The position numbers and the translations under genes are program-made. The notes beneath the pieces were generated by a model. The model searched no databases. It was not told the origin of the DNA and saw only the letters and a program-made list of their open reading frames with translations. Below are positions 31,372-40,537 of a stretch of 64,000 nucleotides of DNA, piece after piece. The DNA is from Fundidesulfovibrio terrae (GTDB lineage: Bacteria; Desulfobacterota; Desulfovibrionia; Desulfovibrionales; Desulfovibrionaceae). Positions within the stretch are counted from its first letter, which is position 1, and the number at the start of each line of letters is the position of its first letter. The DNA lies in the NCBI RefSeq assembly GCF_022808915.1, contig NZ_JAKZFS010000002.1, positions 434,001-498,000 of the forward strand, given 5' to 3'.

Positions 31372-34095
31372 TTACTTCGCGGCCGCAAGGCCCGCCAGCA
31401 CCTTTTCCGGCAGGGCCGGGAGTTTGGTGATGCGCACGCCGCAGGCGTCGTAGATGGCGTTGATGACCGCCGCGTGGGGGCAGGTCAGGGGCAGCTCGCC
31501 CGAACCCGACGCGCCGTGCGGACCGTGGGCGCGCGGAGTCTCCACGTACATGAGCTCGATGTCGTCGGGAATCTGCAAGGCGTAGGGGAAGCCCGCGCCC
31601 ACCAGGGTGGAGTGCTTCTTGATGTCCTCGAAGTCCTCGGTGAGGGCCAGGCCGATGCCCTGGGCGATGCCGCCGAACATCTGGCCGTCCACCACGAGCT
31701 TGTTGCAGATGGTGCCCAGGTCGGCCACCAGGGTCATCTTCTCCACGGTGACCTTGCCGGTGGCCACCTCGACGGCTACTTCGGACATGAACAGGCCATA
31801 CATATAGCAGCTGAAGGGGTTGCCCACGCCGTTTTCGTCGCAGTGGGTGGCCGGGGCGGTCCACTGGCCGGTGTACTTGGTGGGGATCTTCTCGGCCACC
31901 ATCTCCTTGTAGGTGCGGTAGGTCTTGTCGGCCTTGCGCATGCCCGCCATGAGGAGCTCGCAGCCAGCCACGATGGCCTTGCCCACCATCACCTGGGAGC
32001 GGCTGCCGCCCGCCGGGCCGGAGTTGGGGGCCACGCTGGTGTCGTTCATCACCAGCCTGATCTGGTCGGGCCTGATGCCCATGGGGCGCAGGGCTTCGTG
32101 GGCGGTGGCGAGCGTGCCCATGTCCGCGCCCTGGCCGTGGTCCTCCCAGGTGTTGAAGATGGTGATGGTGCCGTCGGGACCCAGCTCCACGTACGCCTCG
32201 GAGGCGTCTGGGCCGTCGAGGCCTGCGCCGTACACGCCAAGCGAGATGCCCACGCCGCGCTTGGTCCCGGCGGTGGAGTTCTTTTTCGCCTTGGCCTTGG
32301 CGGCCTCGTACTTGGGACGCAGCTTGTCGATCATCTCGGGCAGGCTGTAGACCTCGGGCTCCTGGCCATTGGGGGTGGTGTCGCCCTTGCGGTAGCAGTT
32401 GAGGTAGCGCAGCTCCAGGGGGTCCATGCCGATCTTCTCGGCCAGCTCGTCTATGAGCACTTCCGAGGCGAACTCGCTCTGGGGCGAGCCGTAGCCGCGG
32501 AAGGCCGAGCCCCAGGCGTGGTTGGTGCACACGGTGCGGCCCTCGCCCCGGATGCTCGGGATGGAGTAGCCCGCGCCGATGAACTGCGCGCCGCGAAGGG
32601 TCAGCAGGTCGCCGAACTCGGAGTAGGGGCCGTGGTCCACGGTCCAGTCGCTCTCCATGCCCAGCAGCTTGCCGTCCTTGCCGGCGGCCATGCGCACGTT
32701 CATGAAGAACGGCGAGCGCTTGCCGGTATAGGTCTGCTGCTGGTGGTAGTCGTAGCAGAGGAACACCGGGCGGCCGGTGGCCAGGGCGGCCACGCCGACC
32801 AGGGCTTCCATGGTGGGGCTGAACTTGTAGCCGAAAGTGCCGCCGGCCGGGTTCTGGATCATGACCAGCTTATCGGCCTCGACGCCCAGGCCCGGGGCGA
32901 TCATGTACAGGTGCAGGTGCAGGCCGATGGACTTGGAGTGGATCACCAGCTTGCCCTCGTCGTTTACGTAGGCGAAGCCGACGTCGGGCTCGATGGGCAG
33001 GTGGGGCTGGCGTCCCACGTAGAAGTCGTCCTCCACCACCACGGGGGCCTTGTCGAAGACCGGCTTGGTGTCGGAGCCCTTCACGATCTTCTGCGTGAAG
33101 TAGATGTTGGGCGTGCCGGGGTGGATCTCGATGGCGTCGTCGGCCATGGCCGCCGGGGCGCTCATGTACGCGGGCAACTCTTCCAGCTTCACCTTGACCT
33201 TGGCGGCGGCCGCCTTGGCATTGTGCTCGGTGTCGGCGCAGACGATGGCGATGGCGTCGCCGTACTGGAAGACCTTCTCGTCGCAGAGGATGGGGCGGTC
33301 CCAGCCGTCACCCTTGTTGGTGGGGAAGGTGATGAGGCCGGTGATGCGGTTCTTGCCTTTGACGTCCTTGTGGGTGAGCACGCTGTGCACGCCGGGCATC
33401 TTGAGGGCCTCGGAGGTGTCGATGCCCTTGATGTTGGCGTGGGACACCGTGGCTTGGACCAGGGCCATGTGCAGGGTGTTCTCGGGCATCTTCACGCCCA
33501 GGTCCGCGCCATAGTCGCAGGTGCCGGTGACCTTGGCCTCGGCGCTGGGGCGGGGGAAGTTGGTGCCCCAGATGCGCCCGTCCTTGGGCAGCTTGTAGGC
33601 CAGGTCGGACATCTTCAGCTTGCCCTGCAGCACCTTGGCCGCGTCCATGACCGCGTCCACCAGGGGCTTGTAGCCGGTGCAGCGGCAGGCGTTGCGGTTC
33701 TTCTGGAACCACTCGCGCACTTCCTCGCGGGTGGGGTCGGCGTTTGCGTCGAGCAGCGCCTTGGCGGAAACGATGAAGCCGGGCGAGCAGAAGCCGCACT
33801 GCGCCGCGCCGTGGACCATCCAGGCCAGCTGCAGGGGATGGAGGTTGCCGGGCTGTCCCAGGCCTTCGATGGTGTAGATGTCGGCGCCGTCGGCCACGCG
33901 CTTCATCTTGGTCACGCAGGAGCGAACCAGCTTGCCGCTGACGATGACGTTGCACGCGCCGCACTGGCCCTCGCCGCAGCCCACCTTGGTGCCGGTGAGC
34001 TTGAGCTGCTTGCGCAGCACGTTGGCCAGGGTTTCGTCCTGGTCCGTCACCACGGTCTGGGGTTTGCCGTTGATGATAAGGCTCCTCTTGATCAT
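31372..34095 (-). CDS. mop: aldehyde oxidoreductase, Mop type
   Basis: 907 residues, the same length as the D. gigas enzyme and alignable with it throughout from memory. The N-terminal [2Fe-2S] domain has CGEGQCGAC near residue 40. The second [2Fe-2S] domain has CGFCSPGF near 100 and CRCTGYKPLVDAV near 137. The molybdopterin domain contains GGTFGYKFSP, SAFRGYG near 533, GGSRSQVM near 697 and the catalytic glutamate in GSGELPLT near residue 868. It oxidises aldehydes to acids with MCD-type Moco and has no FAD subunit. The start ATG 34095 has AAGGAGG upstream. Codon bias is high. It follows the MoeA-like gene in one operon and precedes its maturation set. Confidence 0.96.
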   Translation of the reverse strand: MIKRSLIINGKPQTVVTDQDETLANVLRKQLKLTGTKVGCGEGQCGACNVIVSGKLVRSCVTKMKRVADGADIYTIEGLGQPGNLHPLQLAWMVHGAAQCGFCSPGFIVSAKALLDANADPTREEVREWFQKNRNACRCTGYKPLVDAVMDAAKVLQGKLKMSDLAYKLPKDGRIWGTNFPRPSAEAKVTGTCDYGADLGVKMPENTLHMALVQATVSHANIKGIDTSEALKMPGVHSVLTHKDVKGKNRITGLITFPTNKGDGWDRPILCDEKVFQYGDAIAIVCADTEHNAKAAAAKVKVKLEELPAYMSAPAAMADDAIEIHPGTPNIYFTQKIVKGSDTKPVFDKAPVVVEDDFYVGRQPHLPIEPDVGFAYVNDEGKLVIHSKSIGLHLHLYMIAPGLGVEADKLVMIQNPAGGTFGYKFSPTMEALVGVAALATGRPVFLCYDYHQQQTYTGKRSPFFMNVRMAAGKDGKLLGMESDWTVDHGPYSEFGDLLTLRGAQFIGAGYSIPSIRGEGRTVCTNHAWGSAFRGYGSPQSEFASEVLIDELAEKIGMDPLELRYLNCYRKGDTTPNGQEPEVYSLPEMIDKLRPKYEAAKAKAKKNSTAGTKRGVGISLGVYGAGLDGPDASEAYVELGPDGTITIFNTWEDHGQGADMGTLATAHEALRPMGIRPDQIRLVMNDTSVAPNSGPAGGSRSQVMVGKAIVAGCELLMAGMRKADKTYRTYKEMVAEKIPTKYTGQWTAPATHCDENGVGNPFSCYMYGLFMSEVAVEVATGKVTVEKMTLVADLGTICNKLVVDGQMFGGIAQGIGLALTEDFEDIKKHSTLVGAGFPYALQIPDDIELMYVETPRAHGPHGASGSGELPLTCPHAAVINAIYDACGVRITKLPALPEKVLAGLAAAK

Positions 34096-34166
34096 TCCCT
34101 GCCTCCTTGTCGCATCGGGTTGAAGTCGTGGTCACGGATGGTCCGGCGGCGCGATGCCAGCCGGAA

Positions 34167-35207
34167 TCATTGGCCTTTTCCGAACGGACATACGGGATAC
34201 CGGCACTCGGGACAGGCCATGCACAGCCCGCCGTGCCCGAGAGCCGCGATGTCGCGGGCGCTCACCGTCTCGCCTGCCAGAAGCCTGGGCACGACGAGGT
34301 CGAAGATGCTGGCCTTGTGGTACATGACGCAGCCGGGCAGCCCGAGCACGGGCACGTTGCCGATCATGGCCAGCAGGAACATCGCCCCGGGCAGCACGGG
34401 CGCACCGTAGCCCACCACCTTGCCCCCGGCCTCGCGGATGCTGGCCGGGGTCTGGTCGTCGGGGTCCACGGACATGCCCCCCGTGACCACGATCATCTGC
34501 GCGCCCTCGGCCAGAAGCTTGCGGATGGCGGCCACGCACATGGGTATCTCGTCGTTCACGATGACCTGGCGGAAGACTGTGCTGCCGAGGCTCTCGAACT
34601 TGCGGCGCACCACCGGGCCGAAGCCGTCCCGGATGCGCCCGGAAAAGACCTCGCTGCCCGTGGTGACCATGCCCACCAGCGTGGGCGCGAAGGGCTTGAC
34701 CTCGATGAGCGGCCGTCCCGCCAGGGCCAGCTCGGCGCGCTCAAGTTTCTCCTCCTCGATGACCAGGGGCACCACGCGCGTTCCGGCCACGGGCTGCCCG
34801 GCCTGGACCTGCTGATTGGAGTGGGCCGTGGCGAAGACGATGTCCTCGATGGAGTTGAGGGCGGTGAGCCGTTCCACGTCCACCTTGAGAAGGCCCGCGT
34901 GCGCGGCCGTGAGCGTCACCTTGCCCTCGGAGGGCGCGGACAGGGCGAGCCCCTGGCCGCGGGCCGCCCCGGCCAGGCGCAGGGCCGCGTCGTCCTCGTG
35001 CACGAAGCCCTGGCGCAGGTCGAAGACGAAAATGTGCTCCTTGCCCACGGTGAGAAGCCCGGGGATGTCCTCACGGGTGATGACATGGCCCTTGCGGTAG
35101 GCCGTGCCCTTCTCCTGGCCGGGCACGATGCGGGTGATGTCGTGGCCGAGCACGGTTCCCACGGCCTCGTGCACCGGTATGGCCTTCATTCCTTTCATCA
35201 TGCGCAT
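34167..35207 (-). CDS. MoeA-like molybdopterin-binding protein with C-terminal cysteine tail
   Basis: 346 residues. The molybdopterin-binding fold (MoCF_biosynth) has GMVTTGSEVFSG near residue 187, VVTGGMSVDPDDQTP near 243 and GAPVLPGAMF followed by VLGLPGC near 295. The N-terminal half carries an HDITRIVPG region like MoeA. An extra tail, CMACPECRYPVCPFGKG, has CxxCxxC and a fourth cysteine and could bind zinc or a cluster; this is not a MoeA feature. The first gene after the sigma-54 promoter, it starts at ATG 35207 behind AGGGAG. It is probably a dedicated cofactor-insertion or molybdate-ligation factor for Mop. Confidence 0.85.
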   Translation of the reverse strand: MRMMKGMKAIPVHEAVGTVLGHDITRIVPGQEKGTAYRKGHVITREDIPGLLTVGKEHIFVFDLRQGFVHEDDAALRLAGAARGQGLALSAPSEGKVTLTAAHAGLLKVDVERLTALNSIEDIVFATAHSNQQVQAGQPVAGTRVVPLVIEEEKLERAELALAGRPLIEVKPFAPTLVGMVTTGSEVFSGRIRDGFGPVVRRKFESLGSTVFRQVIVNDEIPMCVAAIRKLLAEGAQMIVVTGGMSVDPDDQTPASIREAGGKVVGYGAPVLPGAMFLLAMIGNVPVLGLPGCVMYHKASIFDLVVPRLLAGETVSARDIAALGHGGLCMACPECRYPVCPFGKGQ

Positions 35208-35290
35208 GGGGGTTCTCCCTGGCGGCGGTTTGAAATCTTCACGGAATCCGATCCCCGGGTGGATGCGTCCTGCCCATCATTCGTGTCGGT

Positions 35291-35316
35291 TTTGGCATAT
35301 ATCAAATTTGGCATAT
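35291..35316. repeat. tandem TTTGGCATAT repeat in the mop operon leader
   Basis: TTTGGCATAT occurs at 35291-35300 and again at 35307-35316, in an AT-rich stretch 85-110 bases upstream of the MoeA-like start. Two copies 16 bases apart could be a regulator site. The surrounding leader (35208-35588) has no gene. Confidence 0.4.
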
Positions 35317-35494
35317 TAATGACGCTGACGGGACCTTGTCTGAATGTTAAAAATTAAAAATATGTCTTTTTGTTTTGTATTTACAGCGACTGTGCAAGTT
35401 GTGACTGCAATGTTCTTGCGATCAGGATAAATACAATCTCACTGATGCGGAATTGAATGCAAATTAAAGTGAGTCTGTCCTTTTGTGATCGATG

Positions 35495-35565
35495 CGTTAC
35501 ACGGATTTAGCATGTCAACATCAATGTGTAACGGTAACATTTATGAAGTATGTTAAATATAACAT
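35495..35565. promoter_or_regulatory. two inverted repeats in the mop operon leader
   Basis: CGTTACAC (35495-35502) pairs with GTGTAACG (35526-35533), and ATGTTA-AATA-TAACAT forms a perfect palindrome at 35550-35565. Both lie just downstream of the predicted sigma-54 start on the minus strand. They may be operators acting on the transcript start or binding sites for an additional regulator. Confidence 0.4.
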
Positions 35566-35588
35566 AAAGCGCACATTTGAATTAAAGC

Positions 35589-35605
35589 AGCAAAGAGTGC
35601 GCCAA
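35589..35605 (-). promoter_or_regulatory. sigma-54 promoter of the moeA-like/mop operon
   Basis: The minus strand reads TTGGCGCACTCTTTGCT, with GG and GC separated by exactly ten bases and both boxes matching the -24/-12 consensus. Transcription would start near 35578 and run toward 35207 through an unusually long AT-rich leader of about 370 bases. No other promoter of comparable quality was found in 35208-36043. Confidence 0.75.
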
Positions 35606-35762
35606 TGAAATATAACTTATATTTCAGCGCGTTGAGAGGCGTTGGGGTAGGGCGCGGCGAAAAATGAGAGACAAATGCCTTCCTGCGTCGGAGATACGGA
35701 ATCCGCCGGAGGAATGGGATTTGCGAAAAGATTAGTTATTCAGAGATGTTATTAATGGGGTG

Positions 35763-35790
35763 AAAAAAAGAACCACCCTTTCGGGCAGAT
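35763..35790 (-). terminator. possible intrinsic terminator downstream of the AAA+ gene
   Basis: On the minus strand CTGCCC, a GAAA tetraloop and GGGTGG (two G-U pairs) precede TTCTTTTTTT. It lies about 255 bases after the stop at 36044 and upstream of the mop promoter, so it would insulate the two units. Stem strength is moderate. Confidence 0.45.
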
Positions 35791-35795
35791 GGGTA

Positions 35796-36043
35796 AAAAA
35801 GACACAATCCTCACGCTTGCCTAAAAAAAGATGTCGGTAATAAATCCTGCATTTACAGTCTTTGGTGAGCGAGCGGGTCGAGGGGGCTTCGCGGAAAGGG
35901 CTGCAAACTCCCGCCGCTGGTGAGCGCCGCGCGCCGCGTCGGTGCGAACCCCGGCTTGTCCACCCCGTCCCTGCAGGTCTTGTTCGCGCCGGATCAGGTG
36001 TACCCCCCAAGGGCAGGGTGCCTTGGCCGAGGGTTCCGACCGC
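35796..36043. other. intergenic region without recognisable gene
   Basis: This stretch changes from AT-rich (35796-35870) to GC-rich. It contains GGGGGCTTCGCGGAAAGGGCTGC, which forms a partial hairpin distantly like the REP-like element elsewhere in the window. No reading frame with coding character, tRNA fold or riboswitch core could be supported on either strand. Confidence 0.4.
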
Positions 36044-36889
36044 TCAGCGGGAGGTGTTGCGAGCGCCCTTGCGGCCCTTTTTCCCGGAGGTTCCCACGCA
36101 GAAGCCGCTGTGTGGGCCGTCGGTGCGCCACTCCCAGGACAGGCCGCCCGCGTCCAGGGACACGATGGATTCGAGCTCGCGCACGTTGCCCGGGAACTCG
36201 TGGCGGGCGAGCCTCTTGGCCAGGTCCTCCAGGCTCTCGAGGGATGCCTCCCGGGAGGACTTGAGCCGGGAGAAATAGGCCACGATGGCCGGGATGTCCT
36301 GCCTGCGTTCGCGAAGCGGGGGCACGTGGATGCGCCGGAAGCGATCGAGGAATCCGGGAATCATGGTCCCGGGGGCGTCGAGAACGCGCCGGGGCAGGTT
36401 GGTGGTGCATATCCACTGGGCGGGAGAGTCCTGCGCCGGCTGGTCCCAGGCCCGCAGCAGGCGCTCCTGCACGCCGCTTGGCATGTCCCCCATCTCCTCC
36501 AGCACCAGCGTGCCCCCGGCGGCCTGCGCCTCAAGGGGCTGCCCCGCGCTCCGGGCCGGGCCTTCGCCGAAGAGCGTGCCCAGGAGCACCGGGGCCTCGA
36601 GCCCGGCGGTGGTCACGGACACGAAGGGCGCGTACGGGTCCCGGCTGGCGTGGATGAACCGGGCCAGCAGGCTCTTGCCCACCCCGGTCTCGCCCGTGAG
36701 CAGCACGGGGGCGGGCGATTCGGCGAGGTCGCGGCACACGCCCACAATCTCGTGCATGGCCTGGTGGCAGACCACCAGGGCCACCTGGTCGTCCAGGGGG
36801 ATGACTTCGCGGCTTACGAACCAGTCTGGCAGGCTTGCCAGAGCGGGGGCCTCGTCGTGCTCGGGGGGGGCGGGGGTGTGGTCGTGCAT
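36044..36889 (-). CDS. degenerate sigma-54-activator-like AAA+ protein
   Basis: 281 residues. The AAA+ core has Walker A GETGVGKS near residue 66. Walker B is altered (TLVLEEMGD instead of LFLDEIG). The arginine-finger region RFRRIHVPPLRERRQDIP and FPGNVRELESIVSL are present. The GAFTGA loop that contacts sigma-54 is missing: the expected place reads FGEGPARSAGQPLEAQAAGG. There is no receiver and no Fis-type HTH; the tail is short and basic (GKKGRKGARNTSR). It probably cannot activate transcription alone and may modulate the neighbouring regulator. A copy of that regulator's palindrome lies 133 bases upstream of its start. Confidence 0.85.
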   Translation of the reverse strand: MHDHTPAPPEHDEAPALASLPDWFVSREVIPLDDQVALVVCHQAMHEIVGVCRDLAESPAPVLLTGETGVGKSLLARFIHASRDPYAPFVSVTTAGLEAPVLLGTLFGEGPARSAGQPLEAQAAGGTLVLEEMGDMPSGVQERLLRAWDQPAQDSPAQWICTTNLPRRVLDAPGTMIPGFLDRFRRIHVPPLRERRQDIPAIVAYFSRLKSSREASLESLEDLAKRLARHEFPGNVRELESIVSLDAGGLSWEWRTDGPHSGFCVGTSGKKGRKGARNTSR

Positions 36890-37021
36890 GCATAGGCTTT
36901 AACAAGATGCATGCCAGGGGAAGCAGGAGGGGCGAGGGTGTCCGGGTGTTTTGCAACCCTTCGTTTTTGCGTGCTCTTTTTAATCGCCCCGATTTGGGAT
37001 GCCCTCCGGGCCTGCCGAGTG

Positions 37022-37038
37022 TGTTTCAATCTGGAACA
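37022..37038. promoter_or_regulatory. regulator palindrome, copy 1 (TGTTTCAATCTGGAACA)
   Basis: A 17-bp near-palindrome between the regulator stop (37066) and the start of the AAA+ gene (36889). It matches the two sites at 39922-39938 and 39956-39972. No clear sigma-54 promoter follows it; the nearest candidate at 36901-36916 has a poor -12 box. Confidence 0.65.
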
Positions 37039-37065
37039 TGCCCCGGGGTCGCCCGGCAGGAGGCC

Positions 37066-38398
<1,333 letters not shown>

Positions 38399-38409
<11 letters not shown>

Positions 38410-39880
38410 GCCCGGCCTCCCCGTCCGCCGCACCGGCGGACTCCTGGAGGGGTGCGCCCGGGGCCTTGGCCGCCTTGGGCAGGAACACGTAGAAGGCCGT
38501 GCCCTGTCCCGGCTCGCTCTCCACCTCGATGCGCCCTCCGTGGCGCTTGATGATGGAGTAGGTCACGGCGAGCCCAAGACCCGTGCCCTTGCCCACTTCC
38601 TTGGTGGTGAAGAAGGGCTCGAAGATGTGCGACAGGTTCTTCGGGTCGATGCCCTTGCCGGAGTCGCGCACGATGAAACAGATGAAGTCGCTGGCGTCGC
38701 GCCCGGACACGTCGATGCGCCCCCCGGCCGGGGTGGCCTGCACGGCGTTCTGCAGGAGGTTCAGAAACACCTGCTGCAGATGGCGCAGGTTTCCGGCCAC
38801 CTTGTCCAGGCCGTGCGGCACGTCCACGTTCATGGTCAGGCCCGAGATCAGGATCTGGTTCTTGAGCAGGGCCAGCGAGCTCTTCACCACCACATCCGGG
38901 GACAGGGGGCTGAACTTGGCCTTTTCCGTGCGCGAGAAGTCCAGCAGGTTGCGCACGATCTCCCCGGCCCGCTCCGCCTGGGAGAGGATGTCGCGGGCCG
39001 CCTCCTGGCCGTCCTCGTCCAAGTTGTCCGCGTGGGTCTCGAGGAGCGTCTCGGCCGAGAGCACGATGTTGTTGAGGGGGTTGTTGATCTCGTGGGCGAT
39101 CCCGGCGGTGAGCGTGCCGATGGCCGCGATCTTGCGGGCCTGGAGCAGGTCCTCCTGGTTGGCGGTCAGTTCCATGGCCATGCGGTTCAGGGCGTCCAGG
39201 AGCCCTGAAATTTCCACGATGTGCTGCCCGCCGCCGTCCACGGGGCTGAAGTCGCCCTTGGCCACCCGCGCGGTGATCTGGCCGATCATGCCCAAGGGCT
39301 TAAGCAGGCTCTGGGCGATGACCTTGACCAGGATGGCCATGAACACCAGGAACACGCCCAGGTAGGCGAAGGGCAGGAGCGACACCTCGAAGATGGTCTT
39401 GTTGATGCGGTCGCGCTTGGTGCGGCTGAGCTGTTCGGCCATGCCCACCAGGAGCTTGCCGGTGGAGCGGGCGTTGTCCTTGGCCACGTCTCCCGCCCCT
39501 TCCAGCGAGGACAGGTCCTCGCGGTACTGGGCCAGGGTCTTCTGGAAGGCCGCCAGCACTTTCGGCCCGGCCAGGTTGGCGAGGTCGTCCCCCAGGCTGT
39601 CCACGGCCGCCTCTGCCTGGTCCAGGTAGAGAAGCCCCTCGCGCAGGCTCTCCGCCCCCCCGTAGATCAAGAGGTTCTTCTCGTAGCGGCGGGCTTCCAG
39701 GATGGCGTTGAACAGATCGTCGTAGCGCTCGCTCAGGTGGAGCCTTTCGCTCACCGCGGCCAGCGTCCAGACGTTCAGGGCAGTGAGCCCGCAGGCCACC
39801 AGGAAGGCCACCAGGAAAAGGGTCAGGATCTTGCCCTTGATGGAATTGAAAAAGACCTTGAGCCGCTCCACGGAGTTCAT
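38399..39880 (-). CDS. membrane sensor histidine kinase
   Basis: 493 residues. The first membrane helix is near residues 17-39, then a periplasmic helical sensor region to about 170, a second membrane helix (LLPFAYLGVFLVFMAILVKVIA), HAMP and a coiled coil. HisKA has GIAHEINNPLNNI near residue 259, and HATPase has NLLQNAVQAT, DSGKGI and GTGLGLAVTYSI. The helical sensor resembles four-helix-bundle ligand domains; the signal is unknown. The start ATG 39880 has AAGGAGGGG nine bases upstream; longer frames are rejected. It is transcribed with the NtrC-type regulator and divergently from the USP/TSUP operon. Confidence 0.92.
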
Positions 39881-39921
39881 GGCGTGCCCCTCCTTCTGCC
39901 GTCCGGCCCGAGCGTAGATCA

Positions 39922-39938
39922 TGTTCCAATTTGATACA
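39922..39938. promoter_or_regulatory. regulator palindrome, copy 2 (TGTTCCAATTTGATACA)
   Basis: A 17-bp site centred about 141 bases upstream of the predicted start of the 40088 operon. It shares TGTT-C-AT-TG--ACA with the other two sites and has one weaker half. Confidence 0.65.
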
Positions 39939-39955
39939 AGCCAAAGAGGCGAGAA

Positions 39956-39972
39956 TGTTTCGATTTGGAACG
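39956..39972. promoter_or_regulatory. regulator palindrome, copy 3 (TGTTTCGATTTGGAACG)
   Basis: The second site in tandem, 34 bases (about three helical turns) from the previous one and centred about 107 bases upstream of the predicted start. Paired sites on the same DNA face are typical for cooperative NtrC-type activators. Confidence 0.65.
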
Positions 39973-40044
39973 AGGGCTCGGCAAGGAGCCGGGCCATGAA
40001 AAAAGAATGGTGTAATTCTCTTATGTTAGCGCATATTTCGATTG

Positions 40045-40060
40045 TGGCCCCATCATTGCT
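40045..40060 (+). promoter_or_regulatory. sigma-54 promoter of the USP/TSUP/PPDK-like operon
   Basis: TGGCCCCATCATTGCT: GG at 40046-40047 and GC at 40058-40059 are exactly ten bases apart, with TGGC and TTGCT matching consensus. The start would be near 40071, just 17 bases before the first ATG. The two palindromes at 39922-39972 occupy the activator position. Confidence 0.8.
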
Positions 40061-40087
40061 TTAGCCTCTGCGGCGGAAACACCAAGC

Positions 40088-40537
40088 ATGGAACGTATCC
40101 TCGTAGGCATCGACGCGTCGCACCCCTCCTGGGAATCGCTGGTCCGGGCCCTGTGCCTGGCTCCGCGCATCCAGGCCAGGGTCTCTGTCCTGACCGTTTT
40201 TCCCCCGAAGGGGGGCAACGGGCCGGGAGGCGCGACGGGGATGGACACGCCCGAGGGCAGGGCCGTGCTGCGCAGAGTGGAATCGGAGATCGAATCCGCC
40301 AAGTCGGCTGGGGCCAACGTCGATCTGTTCGTGGCCGAAGGGCGCTACGACCAGGAGCTGATCGACGCGGCGGGGCAACTGAAAACGACCCTGCTGGTGG
40401 CTGCCGCCGCCGGAGGGGACGACCAGGGCGGGGAGCGCGAGTCCGAACTTCTCGGCAGGATACTCAACGGAGTGGACTGCCGCGTGGAGCTGGTCTCGCC
40501 CAAGAGACACCACGAACGCAAAAAGGACGGGGCATGA
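40088..40537 (+). CDS. universal stress protein family (UspA-like)
   Basis: 149 residues. It starts with RILVGIDASHPSWESLVRALCLA and has the fold order of Usp proteins (ILVGID, VSVLTVFPP, VDLFVAEG, TTLLVAAAAGG, CRVELVSP). The ATP-binding GxxGx9GS pattern is poorly kept (ELLGRILNGVDCRVEL), so nucleotide binding is uncertain. It is the first gene behind the sigma-54 promoter and overlaps the TSUP gene by four bases. UspA proteins are often paired with transporters as cytoplasmic modulators. Confidence 0.8.
   Translation: MERILVGIDASHPSWESLVRALCLAPRIQARVSVLTVFPPKGGNGPGGATGMDTPEGRAVLRRVESEIESAKSAGANVDLFVAEGRYDQELIDAAGQLKTTLLVAAAAGGDDQGGERESELLGRILNGVDCRVELVSPKRHHERKKDGA

Noticed and set aside
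35796-36043. Riboswitch or tRNA in the GC-rich end of the mop/AAA+ intergenic region
   Set aside because: I could not form a cloverleaf or any known cofactor-riboswitch core on either strand; only short local hairpins are present.
36901-36916. TGGCATGCATCTTGTT (minus strand) as a sigma-54 promoter for the AAA+ gene
   Set aside because: The -12 element is GT instead of GC, and the predicted start would fall on the start codon.
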